DNA of 35,195 bases, from contig CALWPT010000007.1 in assembly GCA_944383495.1 (NCBI GenBank), forward strand, positions 1-35,195, given 5' to 3'. This DNA comes from an uncultured Clostridia bacterium. Its GTDB lineage: Bacteria > Bacillota > Clostridia > Oscillospirales > Acutalibacteraceae. Below are positions 14,766-23,400 of this stretch, in pieces. The notes under the pieces are model-generated. The model searched no databases. It saw nothing but the letters and a program-made list of their open reading frames with translations, and had not been told where the DNA came from. A program made the position numbers and the translations under genes. Positions within the stretch are counted from its first letter, which is position 1. Every line of letters starts with the position of its first letter.

Positions 14766-15197
14766 ATGACTGTAAAGCAGCTTTCGGTATTTCTGGAAAA
14801 TAAACCGGGCCGGTTGGCGGAACTGACAAAGGCTCTGCGGCAAAATGGGATTGATATGCGGGCAATGTCGATTGCGGACGCACCGGATTTTGGAATTGCC
14901 AGGGTCATTGTTGACGATCCGTATGAAGCCGCCTGTGTGCTGAAGGATGCGGGATACGTGTTGTCCGTTACGCCGGTCTTGGCCGTCGCCATTCCAGATG
15001 AGGCGGGCAGCCTTTACGAAATTCTCCGGGTGCTGGGGGAAAATGAAATTAACCTGGAGTATACCTATGCGTTTCCTACCGCGAAAAAGGGACAGGCGCT
15101 GATGATTTTTCGCGTGGAGAATAACGAAAAGGCAATAGAGGCGTTGTCCGGTCTGAGCATTGTGCCCCTTTGCCAGGATGCGATCAATCAGTTATAA
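14766..15197 (+). CDS. Tandem ACT-domain protein
   Basis: A 143-residue cytosolic protein made of two ACT domains, about 1-68 (QLSVFLENKPGRLAELTKAL) and 72-140 (VAIPDEAGSLYEILRVLGENEINLEYTYAF). ACT domains bind amino acids and regulate enzymes. Family members sit beside phenylacetate-CoA ligases in Clostridia and archaea and are assumed to sense aromatic or branched-chain amino acids. The ATG at 14766 is favoured because the longer in-frame starts overlap the ligase gene. AAAGGG lies about 11 bases upstream. The gap to the ligase is 16 bases, so one operon is likely, and a terminator follows at 15281. Confidence 0.88.
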   Translation: MTVKQLSVFLENKPGRLAELTKALRQNGIDMRAMSIADAPDFGIARVIVDDPYEAACVLKDAGYVLSVTPVLAVAIPDEAGSLYEILRVLGENEINLEYTYAFPTAKKGQALMIFRVENNEKAIEALSGLSIVPLCQDAINQL

Positions 15198-15280
15198 GCT
15201 ATAAACCTTTCTTTGGTCTAAAACGATTCTGAAATCAACGGCGGATGAGCTTTTTATTTTTTAATTACTTCTTCTTTTCT

Positions 15281-15315
15281 GTGGGACGATCTCTTGGGTT
15301 CGTCCCGCATTTTTA
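15281..15315 (+). terminator. Terminator of the ligase-ACT operon
   Basis: GTGGGACGA (15281-15289) pairs with TCGTCCCGC (15300-15308) around a 10-base loop with one G-T pair. ATTTTT follows. Confidence 0.8.
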
Positions 15316-15364
15316 TTGCTGTCTAGCCCATTTGCTGCAAAACAACTATATATTGTGTTTGTTA

Positions 15365-15393
15365 TTGACGATTGGACCAATATATGCTATAAT
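15365..15393 (+). promoter_or_regulatory. Promoter of the NrdD-tail-like gene
   Basis: TTGACG (15365-15370), a 17-bp spacer and TATAAT (15388-15393), about 30 bases before the start codon. Confidence 0.8.
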
Positions 15394-15423
15394 AAAGAAA
15401 AAATAAAGAAGGAGAGGAACACC

Positions 15424-15690
15424 ATGGCGGAGATTACAGTAAAAGGCGGAACGCTGCCCCAGGAGGAAATTAATGCATATATGCGGCAAATTCGGGAGAA
15501 AAATCCCAGCCGGACGGTGGAATCGGCGGTCATAGAGGTGGACGGGGAATATGTCAATGTGAGCTATAAACTGGAACCGGTTTCCTTTGAGCGGGTTCGG
15601 CGGATTACGGGTTATCTGGTGGGAACGACTGACCGATGGAACAACGCAAAACGCGCTGAGGAAAGGGATCGGGTCAAACATCAGATATAA
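15424..15690 (+). CDS. Small NrdD C-terminus-like protein
   Basis: An 88-residue protein. The C-terminal half reads RRITGYLVGTTDRWNNAK and RAEERDRVKH, which closely resembles the extreme C-terminus of anaerobic ribonucleotide reductase NrdD (RRITGYL..DRxNxAKxAE..DRV.H). The Cys pairs of the zinc site and the glycyl-radical loop of NrdD are absent. Databases often name this family anaerobic ribonucleoside-triphosphate reductase, but a catalytic role is impossible at this size. The N-terminus (MAEITVKGGTLPQEEINAY) is distinct and strongly conserved in clostridial relatives as I recall them. AGGAG lies about 9 bases before the ATG at 15424. It has its own promoter and terminator. Function is unknown. 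Confidence 0.8.
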   Translation: MAEITVKGGTLPQEEINAYMRQIREKNPSRTVESAVIEVDGEYVNVSYKLEPVSFERVRRITGYLVGTTDRWNNAKRAEERDRVKHQI

Positions 15691-15755
15691 AAAAACAGAA
15701 AACGGGTGCAAGGTCTGTTCGAGCAGGGCGGGACCGGGTTTTTAGGAAGCATGGA

Positions 15756-15786
15756 AAAACGGCGCGGCTGATACCGCGCCGTTTTT
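15756..15786 (+). terminator. Terminator of the NrdD-tail-like gene
   Basis: AACGGCGCGG up to 15767 and CCGCGCCGTT from 15774 form a 10-bp stem around CTGATA, followed by further T residues. Confidence 0.85.
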
Positions 15787-15886
15787 GTGTGCAATATGGC
15801 CCATATCATACATGAAAATGGTATCGCACCGCTTTGCGCACAAAAATGGATGGTTGTGAGAAAAGGGTGGTCCGTTCTTTTTTCTC

Positions 15887-15910
15887 AAAAAAGCAAACGG
15901 GGAGGTTTGC
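15887..15910 (-). terminator. Terminator of dedA-like gene
   Basis: On the minus strand GCAAAC and GTTTGC (15905-15910 and 15893-15898) enclose CTCCCC and run into TTTTTTG, 5 bases after the DedA stop codon. Confidence 0.65.
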
Positions 15911-15914
15911 GGCC

Positions 15915-16532
15915 TCATTTTTGCTTTTTCCGCTTTTTTAAAATGGTTCGAATCACAAGCAGCAAAAAAAGAATTACAATGACGGCAACTAAAATATAGG
16001 TGTACTTGTCAATGTAGGCAATGGCGTTTTCCCAGGACGATCCAAGCGCCGCGCCAGCACAAACGAGCAGGGTATTCCAGATGGCACTGCCAAGAGCGGT
16101 AAAAAGTAAAAACCGCGGGATATGCATATTGGCAAAACCCGCAGGAATGGAAATCAGGCTTCGCACCAAAGGGACACAGCGGCAGATAAAAACAGCCTTT
16201 CCCTGGTATTTTTCAAACCAACTCACGGATTTGTCAACATGCTGCGGCTTTAGATGCAGGATTCTGCCAAACCGGCCAGCAAATAGTTTTTTTAATCGCT
16301 GCACCTGAAGAATTCTGCCAAGAGCGTATAGCACAATGGCGCCGATCAGGGAACCGGCTGTGGACGCAATAATAACGCCGGGGATGTTCATTTTGGTCGC
16401 AACCGTTAACGCGCCGCCGAATAAAAGCACGACTTCAGATGGAATCGGCGGAAATATGTTCTCGATTAAAATGAGCAGAAAAATGCCAAGATAGCCATAA
16501 TGATTGACAATGTCCAGCATAAAATCCTGCAT
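15915..16532 (-). CDS. DedA/VTT-family membrane protein
   Basis: A 205-residue integral membrane protein of the DedA (SNARE-associated/VTT) family. These are proton-coupled transporters or flippases implicated in undecaprenyl-phosphate or phospholipid recycling, envelope integrity and cationic peptide tolerance. ENIFPPIPSE (24-33) in the first re-entrant region and FICRCVPLVRSLISIPAG (about 115-132) are the family signatures, with the Arg and Pro residues needed in characterised members. Further helices lie at about 52-72, 140-165 and 175-197, and the protein ends with a basic tail (KKRKKQK). AAAGGAG lies 7 bases before the ATG. It is monocistronic with its own terminator. Confidence 0.92.
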   Translation of the reverse strand: MQDFMLDIVNHYGYLGIFLLILIENIFPPIPSEVVLLFGGALTVATKMNIPGVIIASTAGSLIGAIVLYALGRILQVQRLKKLFAGRFGRILHLKPQHVDKSVSWFEKYQGKAVFICRCVPLVRSLISIPAGFANMHIPRFLLFTALGSAIWNTLLVCAGAALGSSWENAIAYIDKYTYILVAVIVILFLLLVIRTILKKRKKQK

Positions 16533-16680
16533 GTGGGCGCTCCTTTTATTATTCCTTGTACATTACGCGTGAAAGGATAAACGCGGGGCTTATGCATCAT
16601 TGCGTAAAAGGGCTTTTACAAGGATAGTATAATCCAAAATTCGGATTTAGCAAACAAAAAATTTTAAAAGGAGGGGAATT

Positions 16681-16887
16681 GTGCAAAAAGCCCTTATTAT
16701 TTTTAACAATGGCCGTCAATTTTTTTACTTTTATGCATCCGAGATTGAACGAAGGTACGACAGCCATGATTTAGAACCGATGCACGGAAAGGATTTTCCT
16801 TGGATACAAGCCGCGTTCAGAGGAAAAAATAAGAGAAAATGGAAAGAATTACTTGTAATCAGGGCCGTTTTCTGCCATAATGTATAA
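16681..16887 (+). CDS. Small hypothetical ORF with strong ribosome binding site
   Basis: A 68-codon frame starting with GTG at 16681. AAAGGAGGGG ends 3 bases before it, and a TATAAT stands at 16627-16632 about 50 bases upstream without a clear -35 box. The product begins MQKALIIFNNGRQFFYFYAS and is basic toward the end (RGKNKRKWKELL). No family is recognised. The -35 box I assign to gltX lies within its 3' end. The good initiation signal argues for translation. The lack of homologues known to me and the odd composition argue against a conserved protein. Confidence 0.4.
   Translation: MQKALIIFNNGRQFFYFYASEIERRYDSHDLEPMHGKDFPWIQAAFRGKNKRKWKELLVIRAVFCHNV
16853..16881 (+). promoter_or_regulatory. 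Possible promoter of gltX-glnS
   Basis: TTGTAA (16853-16858), a 17-bp spacer and CATAAT (16876-16881). A perfect TATAAT a few bases later (16883-16888) has no well-placed -35 box. No T-box is present upstream of gltX. Confidence 0.45.
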
Positions 16888-16944
16888 TAACTGCTTGTAT
16901 CAGAGCTATATGTGGCTTTGGGAATGGATAGGGAGTGGACGTTT

Positions 16945-18630
16945 ATGACTGACTACAGAAAGATTGCGGCGCTTTTGTTTCCGCAGATCCATAAAACGCC
17001 AGAGGACTATGCGGCGCAGTATCCTGCTCGATCCTTGCCTGAGGGCGCGGCCGTGACTCGGTTTGCCCCTAGCCCCACGGGGTTTATCCACATTGGTGCG
17101 GTGTATGCGGCTATGATCGCACAAAGACTGGCCCGTCAATCGGGCGGGGTGTTTTACCTGCGCATTGAGGATACGGATAAAAAAAGAGAGGTGGAAGACG
17201 GTATCGCCCAGATTGTTCGGGGCCTAGAAGCCTTCGGTATCGTGGCGGATGAGGGCTTTGTGCCCGGCGGGGAGACAGGGGCGTACGGGCCATACCAGCA
17301 GAGCCATCGGGGGGACATCTACCAGTGCTATGCAAAGGACTTAGTGGAAAGGGGGCTTGCGTACCCCTGTTTTTGTACGGAGGAGGATTTAAACAGCGTT
17401 CGGGAAAAGCAGGAGGCTCAGAAACTGCGTACCGGATATTACGGCGCGTTCGCTCACTGCCGGGAGTTGAGCGACGAGGAAATTGAAAATAAGGTCAGGG
17501 CTAAAACGCCCTTTGTCCTGCGCCTGAAAAGCCCGGGCAGGGAAGACCGGCGGATTTCCTTCGCCGATAAGATTAAGGGTAAGATTGAAATGCCCGAAAA
17601 CGACCAGGATCTTGTTTTGCTGAAGCGGGATGGGATTCCTACTTATCATTTCGCCCACGCGGTGGACGATCATCTGATGGGGACTACGCTAGTGGTGCGA
17701 GGGGATGAATGGATCTCCTCCACACCAATCCATATGCAGCTGTTTCAGGCTCTGGGATTTAAGCCGCCAAAATATGCTCATATCGCTCCCATTATGAAGG
17801 AAGAGAACGGTTCCAAGCGTAAGCTGTCGAAGCGAAAGGATCCGGAGGCCGCTGTGCTGTACTATTACGCTGAGGGGTATCCTGCTGCATCAGTTCTAGA
17901 GTATTTGGACACCATCTCCAATTCGAATTTTGAGGACTGGCGGCGGGCAAACCCGGCGGCGGATCGGTGGGAATTTCCATTTCAGCTTTCTAAAATGAGC
18001 CAATCAGGGGCGTTGTTTGATCTCAATAAGCTGAACGATGTGAGCAAAAATTGCATTTCTCGGATGACAGCGCGAGAGGTGTATGAGGGGATTGCGTCCT
18101 GGGCCCGGGAGTACGATCCGGCCTTCGCAGCCCTTCTGGAAAAAGACCCGGATTACGCAAAAGCGATTTTATCCATTGACCGGGGCGGCTCCAAGCCCCG
18201 TAAGGATCTGGCTAAATGGGCGGATGCCAAAGCGTATATGGCGTATTTTTATCAAGAGCTGTATCAGCCGGACTACACGCTGCCCGAGCAGGTCGCGCCT
18301 GCCGACGCAGCTGCGGTGCTGGCGGCTTATGAAAAGGTATACGATCCAGAGGACGATAAGGAGGCCTGGTTTGCTAAGGTGAAGGCGCTGTGCGAGCCGT
18401 TGGGCTTTTCCCCTGATGTGAAGGCCTATAAAAAAGACCCGTCCGGCTTTAAAGGCCATGTAGGGGATCTCAGCACGGTGATTCGTATCGCTGTGACCTC
18501 CCGGCGGAACACCCCCGACCTGTGCGCCATCATGGGACTTTTGGGCCGGGATGCGTGCTTCCAGCGGCTGCGAGCCGCCAAGGAATACTATCAATCGGCT
18601 GGAGCATCGGCGCGGGCCGGAGTAAAATGA
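16945..18630 (+). CDS. gltX: Glutamate--tRNA ligase
   Basis: A class I aminoacyl-tRNA synthetase of 561 residues that charges tRNA-Glu in the cytosol. FAPSPTGFIHIGA (40-52) contains the HIGH motif in HIGA form, YLRIEDTDKKR (71-81) is the usual GluRS/GlnRS segment, and KLSKRKD (293-299) is the KMSKS loop. At 561 residues it belongs to the longer clostridial form rather than the roughly 480-residue B. subtilis type. The ATG at 16945 is preferred because GGGAG lies about 10 bases upstream. GTG and ATG starts at 16912 and 16924 are also open. The glnS start follows 14 bases after its stop codon, so the two synthetases are co-expressed. Confidence 0.93.
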   Translation: MTDYRKIAALLFPQIHKTPEDYAAQYPARSLPEGAAVTRFAPSPTGFIHIGAVYAAMIAQRLARQSGGVFYLRIEDTDKKREVEDGIAQIVRGLEAFGIVADEGFVPGGETGAYGPYQQSHRGDIYQCYAKDLVERGLAYPCFCTEEDLNSVREKQEAQKLRTGYYGAFAHCRELSDEEIENKVRAKTPFVLRLKSPGREDRRISFADKIKGKIEMPENDQDLVLLKRDGIPTYHFAHAVDDHLMGTTLVVRGDEWISSTPIHMQLFQALGFKPPKYAHIAPIMKEENGSKRKLSKRKDPEAAVLYYYAEGYPAASVLEYLDTISNSNFEDWRRANPAADRWEFPFQLSKMSQSGALFDLNKLNDVSKNCISRMTAREVYEGIASWAREYDPAFAALLEKDPDYAKAILSIDRGGSKPRKDLAKWADAKAYMAYFYQELYQPDYTLPEQVAPADAAAVLAAYEKVYDPEDDKEAWFAKVKALCEPLGFSPDVKAYKKDPSGFKGHVGDLSTVIRIAVTSRRNTPDLCAIMGLLGRDACFQRLRAAKEYYQSAGASARAGVK

Positions 18631-18644
18631 GAGGAGCTTTTAAG

Positions 18645-20315
18645 ATGGATGAAAATAAAGAAGCCGTATCCTTTATCCATGCCATGATTGACGAGGATCT
18701 GGAAAAGGGGGTATACCCCAAGGTGCAGACCCGGTTCCCGCCCGAGCCAAACGGGTATTTGCACGTTGGCCACATTAAGGCTATTTCCATTGATTTTGGC
18801 ACCGCGGAGAAATACGGCGGCGTTTGCAACCTACGGTTTGACGATACCAATCCCACCAAGGAGGATGTGGAATACGTCGAGGCCATTGAAGAGGACATTA
18901 AATGGCTGGGGTATGACTGGGGCAAGGTTTGCTTTGCCTCTGATTACTTTGATATTATGCACCAGTCTGCCATCCGGCTGATTGAAAAAGGCAAGGCGTT
19001 TGTTTGCGACCTTTCGGCGGAGGAGATCCGCGCCACCCGGGGCACGTTGACCGAGCCCGGGGTCAACAGCCCTTACCGCGAGCGGAGTATCGAGGAAAAC
19101 CTTTCGTTATTTCGCCGCATGACGGCGGGGGAATTTAAAAACGGCGAAAAGGTTCTGCGGGCTAAGATTGACATGTCCTCCTCCAACCTAAACATGCGGG
19201 ATCCGGTAATTTACCGGATTTTAAAGGAATCGCACCATCGCACGGGAGACAAATGGTGCGTATACCCAATGTATGATTTTGCCCATCCGATTTCCGATGC
19301 GGCGGAGGGTGTAACCCACTCCCTTTGCACCTTGGAGTTTGAGGATCACCGCCCGCTGTACGATTGGGTGCTGCGGGAACTGGACTGGCCCACGCCGCCC
19401 CGCCAGATCGAGTTTGCCCGCATGAATCTGAGCTATACCTTGACCTCCAAGCGCAAATGCCTGCGGCTGGTCAACGACCGGCTGGTAAGCGGGTGGGACG
19501 ATCCCCGTATGGCAACGGTCAGCGGTATGCGCCGGCGGGGATACCCCGCGGCGGCGCTGCGGGAGTTTTGCGAAAAAATCGGCGTTTCCAAGGCCTACAG
19601 CGTGATTGACTACGGCTTTTTGGAATCCTGCGTGCGGGATAACCTTAACCAAAACGCCGACCGTGCCATGGCGGTGCTGCGTCCGCTGAAGGTGATTGTG
19701 GATAATTACCCGGAAGGGAAAACCGAGCAGATGCATGTGGAAATCAATCCGAATCAGCCGGAGCGGGGCACACGCCCGGTGTCCTTTTCCCGGGAATTGT
19801 ATATTGAAGCCGACGACTACTGTGAAGAGCCGCCTAAGGGGTACTTTCGGCTGGCGCCGGATAAGGAGGTGCGGCTGAAGGGCGCGTACCTGGTGCGCTT
19901 TGTCTCGGCGGAAAAGGACGAGGCCGGTAATGTAACCGCAGTGCATGTGGAATACGATCCCGCCTCCAAGGGGGGGAACGCGCCCGACGGCCGGAAGGTG
20001 AAGGGAACGCTGCACTGGGTGTCCGCCGCTGATTGTGTGGATGCGGAAATCCGGTTGTACGACCGGCTGTTCAACGTCGAAAACCCCTCCAATGAAGCGG
20101 GTGTGGAGGACTTCACAGCGAATCTCAATCCCGATTCGTTACAGCTGCTCACCGGCTGCAAGGTGGAGCCTGTAGTGGCGGCGGCAAAGCCGCTGGATAC
20201 GTTTCAGTTCATGCGGCAGGGATATTTCTGTGTTGATAAGGAATCGACGGCACAAAAGCCGGTGTTTAACCGCACCGTGGCGCTCAAGGACTCCTGGGCC
20301 AAGCAGGGCAAATAA
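18645..20315 (+). CDS. glnS: Glutamine--tRNA ligase
   Basis: A class I synthetase of 556 residues for direct charging of tRNA-Gln. PPEPNGYLHVGHIKA (32-46) holds the HIGH motif (HVGH), LRFDDTNP (63-70) is diagnostic, and LTSKRK (266-271) is the KMSKS loop. The C-terminal beta-barrel anticodon-binding domains (about 340-550) contain RPVSFSRELYIEADDY and FQFMRQGYFCVD. The ATG at 18645 has AGGAG 8 bases upstream, and the in-frame ATG at 18627 overlaps the gltX stop. Most Firmicutes make Gln-tRNA indirectly with GatCAB, so a true GlnRS points to a clostridial lineage that acquired it. Whether GatCAB is also present cannot be seen. Confidence 0.95.
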   Translation: MDENKEAVSFIHAMIDEDLEKGVYPKVQTRFPPEPNGYLHVGHIKAISIDFGTAEKYGGVCNLRFDDTNPTKEDVEYVEAIEEDIKWLGYDWGKVCFASDYFDIMHQSAIRLIEKGKAFVCDLSAEEIRATRGTLTEPGVNSPYRERSIEENLSLFRRMTAGEFKNGEKVLRAKIDMSSSNLNMRDPVIYRILKESHHRTGDKWCVYPMYDFAHPISDAAEGVTHSLCTLEFEDHRPLYDWVLRELDWPTPPRQIEFARMNLSYTLTSKRKCLRLVNDRLVSGWDDPRMATVSGMRRRGYPAAALREFCEKIGVSKAYSVIDYGFLESCVRDNLNQNADRAMAVLRPLKVIVDNYPEGKTEQMHVEINPNQPERGTRPVSFSRELYIEADDYCEEPPKGYFRLAPDKEVRLKGAYLVRFVSAEKDEAGNVTAVHVEYDPASKGGNAPDGRKVKGTLHWVSAADCVDAEIRLYDRLFNVENPSNEAGVEDFTANLNPDSLQLLTGCKVEPVVAAAKPLDTFQFMRQGYFCVDKESTAQKPVFNRTVALKDSWAKQGK

Positions 20316-20426
20316 AACGGGCGCGTCCCCGTTGGCCCCGAGGCGGGAGCAATAGGGAAAAGCGCGGAGATCCTCGCTTCTTTTTATGCAGGGAGGCCTG
20401 GAGCGTTTTGGGAATAGACCCGGGAA

Positions 20427-20482
20427 ATCATACGCCCCCTTCTGTCTGGCGACGTTCCGCCAAATAGAAGGGGGCGTATGAT
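20427..20482. terminator. Long perfect hairpin between convergent genes
   Basis: A 17-bp perfect inverted repeat, ATCATACGCCCCCTTCT (20427-20443) and its complement (20466-20482), encloses a second TGGCG/CGCCA stem. It separates glnS from the ABC permease 6 bases before the permease stop. No T tract lies on either side, so it is an atypical terminator or an mRNA-end stabiliser for both genes. Confidence 0.55.
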
Positions 20483-20488
20483 ATGCCT

Positions 20489-23400
20489 TTACTCAACGCT
20501 TTTCAGCGCCTCTACCATGTTGATCCGTTTCAGCTTGAAGTACACCATGATGTTAATCAGCGCGGTGTAGACCACCGTCATGATCATCGACAACACAATT
20601 GACAGCGTATCCAACTGCCGGACGAACATAACCATATCAATTTCCGCTGTACGCACTACAAACCCATGCAGAATCCAACCAAAGAATCCGCCGAACACAA
20701 TGCCGATTAACATCAGCACAATGTTTTCCCGGTAAATATACGCCCAGGCTTCTCGGTCAAAAAAGCCCAGCACCTTGAGGGTGGCGACCTCCCGCTGTCG
20801 TTCGCTGATATTGATAATCGACAGGTTATAAAGCACCACCAGCGCCAGTGCGCCCGCCGCCAGGACGATAATGGCGATGACAACCTTGAAATTGCCCATC
20901 ATGTCGTCGAACATACCGCGGATATCTGAAGCACGAATCACCGCCGTCACGCCCTTTTGACGCAGAAGTTCCTCTGCCAGTCTGTCGGTTCCGGCTGCAT
21001 CCGTTTCGTTGGGAGTGTTTACATACATCAGGTTAGCAGAAAAGTCCATTGCCATAACAGACTGGGCGTAATTTTCCGTCATGAACACATAATGGTATAC
21101 GTAATTTTCCACGATTCCGGCGACCTTTACCTTACAGGCAATGCCTTCGCTGGAATTAAACAACTCCAGTTCGTCGCCCGTATTTAGATTCAGCAGGATC
21201 GCCAGCTTTTCGTCAATCACCGCACCGTCGTCCGTCAGGGGTACGGGATCGCCGCTATTCCGATCTTTCAGGGAGAAAAAGCCATCCGGCTTTGCGTTTG
21301 CAGGCAATACCGTTACATTAGCATCGTGATTGGCTCCATGGGCGGAGGCGGCCGCCGATTTGCTGTAAAACGCCAAATGCCCGGTTACGTCATCCCGGCT
21401 GTCCAGCAAGGCGGAGAGAGTTTGTTTTTCTTGTTCGCTGCCGGAAAAGCCGATCTGCAGATCATATTGAGATATTTCGTCAAACTGGGTGGGGACAATG
21501 GACATAATGGAATGGTTGAGACCGAACCCGGTAATGAGCAGGCCCATACACCCTGCGATCCCCAGCACCGACATCCAAAAACGGGTCTTGTTTCGCAGCA
21601 GGTTTCGGGTGGTCACCTTTTTTAAGAAAGACAGGTGCGTCCAGATGAATGGCACATGCTCCAGAATCACCCGCTTCCCTGCCTTTGGCGCGGGAGGGCG
21701 CATTAAACTGGCCGGAACGCTGCGCAGCGCCAGTTTACAGGCGGCGTATGCTGTCAGGGTGGTGCAAAGCAGCGCCAGCGCCGCGGGCAAGATCAACACG
21801 CTTAAACTAAAGGGATGGATTAAATCCGGCGTGGAGTACAGCGTGCGGTAGGCGTTATATATTAATACCGGCAGAAAATTATATCCGATGATGCAGCCCA
21901 GCAGCAACCCGATCAGGCTTGCACCCAGGGCGAAGGACATGTATTTTATCGCAGTGGCGTGCTGGGTATAGCCCAGGGCTTTGAGGGTTCCCATCTCCGT
22001 GCGGTGCTCCTCCACCATTCGGGTGATGGAGGATAAGCAGACCAATGCCGCCACCAGGAAGAAAATGAGAGGGAATACCTGGCCGATGGCTTCAATCCGT
22101 TGGCTGTCCTGATCATAGTTGTCATATCCCGGGTTATCCGAACGGGTGCGGACATAAAGCTCTGGAGAGTCCATTTGATCCAGTTTCTCTCGGGCGTCCT
22201 CCAATTTTGCGGCCCCGTCGGTAAGCTCTCTGTCCGCTTTTTTCTTGCTTTCTTCGTACGCGGCGAGGCCGTCGTTATATTCAGCCTGTCCGCTTTCTAG
22301 ATCCTTAAGAGCGCTTTTCAGCTTTGAAATACCGCTTTGCAGGGAATTCTGTCCTTCCTTTATATCCGCTGCACCGGCTTCCAACGCCGCAACCACGGCG
22401 GAAGGCTCGGTCTGGCTGATGGTGATCCCCAACTCTTCTGCGGCTGCTTGGGCCCCGTCCAGCCAAGCGGCCCTGCCCGCCTCCAGTTCCCGGGCGGCGG
22501 CGTCCAATTCTTTTGCGGCGTTGGCCAGTTCCTGTTCCGCTTTTGCTTTTCCAGCCTCGTATTCCTTCACGCCGGCCTCGTACGCCTGCCGCCCTGCTGC
22601 TAAAGCGACGCCTTGGGCTTCCAGTTCCTCCAGCGCCTTTTCCAGGACAGGGCTTTGGGCAGCAAATGGCCCCAGATCCTGCTGCGCCCGGGCCAGCGCT
22701 TCTTCCGGCGTTAGACCCTGGGGCGGTTTCAGGCCCGCCATAGCGTATAGCTGGGATACACCGTTAGAAAGAGCGGCCTCTCCCTCTTCCAGTTCTTTTT
22801 TCGAGTTGTCTAGTTTCTCTTTGGAAGCGGCCAATTCCCGTTTTGCTTCCTCCTTAGAAGCTTGATATTTCTTTTGTCCCTCCTCATAATCCGCCTGGCC
22901 TGTCTCCAGCTCCTGCAGGGAGGCCTTCAGCTCGCTGATTCCGCCTTCCAGCGCGGGAAGCCCATCCTCTACCTCCCGCAGCTTTTTTTCCAGTGCGGCA
23001 AGCGCGGCCTGAGGAGCGTTACGCTCCGGCTGTTCCATGTCCAAGCGGTCAAAGGCTTCTTGTGCTCCGGCCCACCATTCGCTCCAACCATCCCGCAGTT
23101 GCTGCTCGGCCTGGTCCAGCTCTGCTTTCGCGTCGGCAAGCTGCTGCTGGACGTCAGCCCTTTCCTGCTCGAACTTCTCCTTATTTTCCTTGTATTCCGT
23201 TTCATAAGGTTGCTTAATTTTTTCCAGCCGCAGCTGGCTTATGGTGCCGGTCAGTCCCTCCACCTTTTCCTGCACAGCCTTCACCGCGTCAGTATACTCG
23301 GGGGAATACCCGGAAAGGCCGGCGGTATTTTTCAGGGTAATATAAGCGTCGGTGTAATAATCCAGCTGAAAAACATCCCGGTCTATGTATAAAAACGCGC

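Noticed and set aside
19221..20015. Long antisense frame (264 codons) opposite glnS
   Set aside because: Shadow of a GC-rich coding sequence, with no ribosome binding site or domain.
22245..22865. Long frame (206 codons) opposite the coiled-coil part of the permease
   Set aside because: Ala/Ser-rich composition is the complement of the coiled-coil repeats, not a real protein.
22170..23230. Tandem DNA repeats in the permease gene
   Set aside because: The periodicity is at the protein level (coiled-coil units). The DNA copies are too diverged to call a repeat array.
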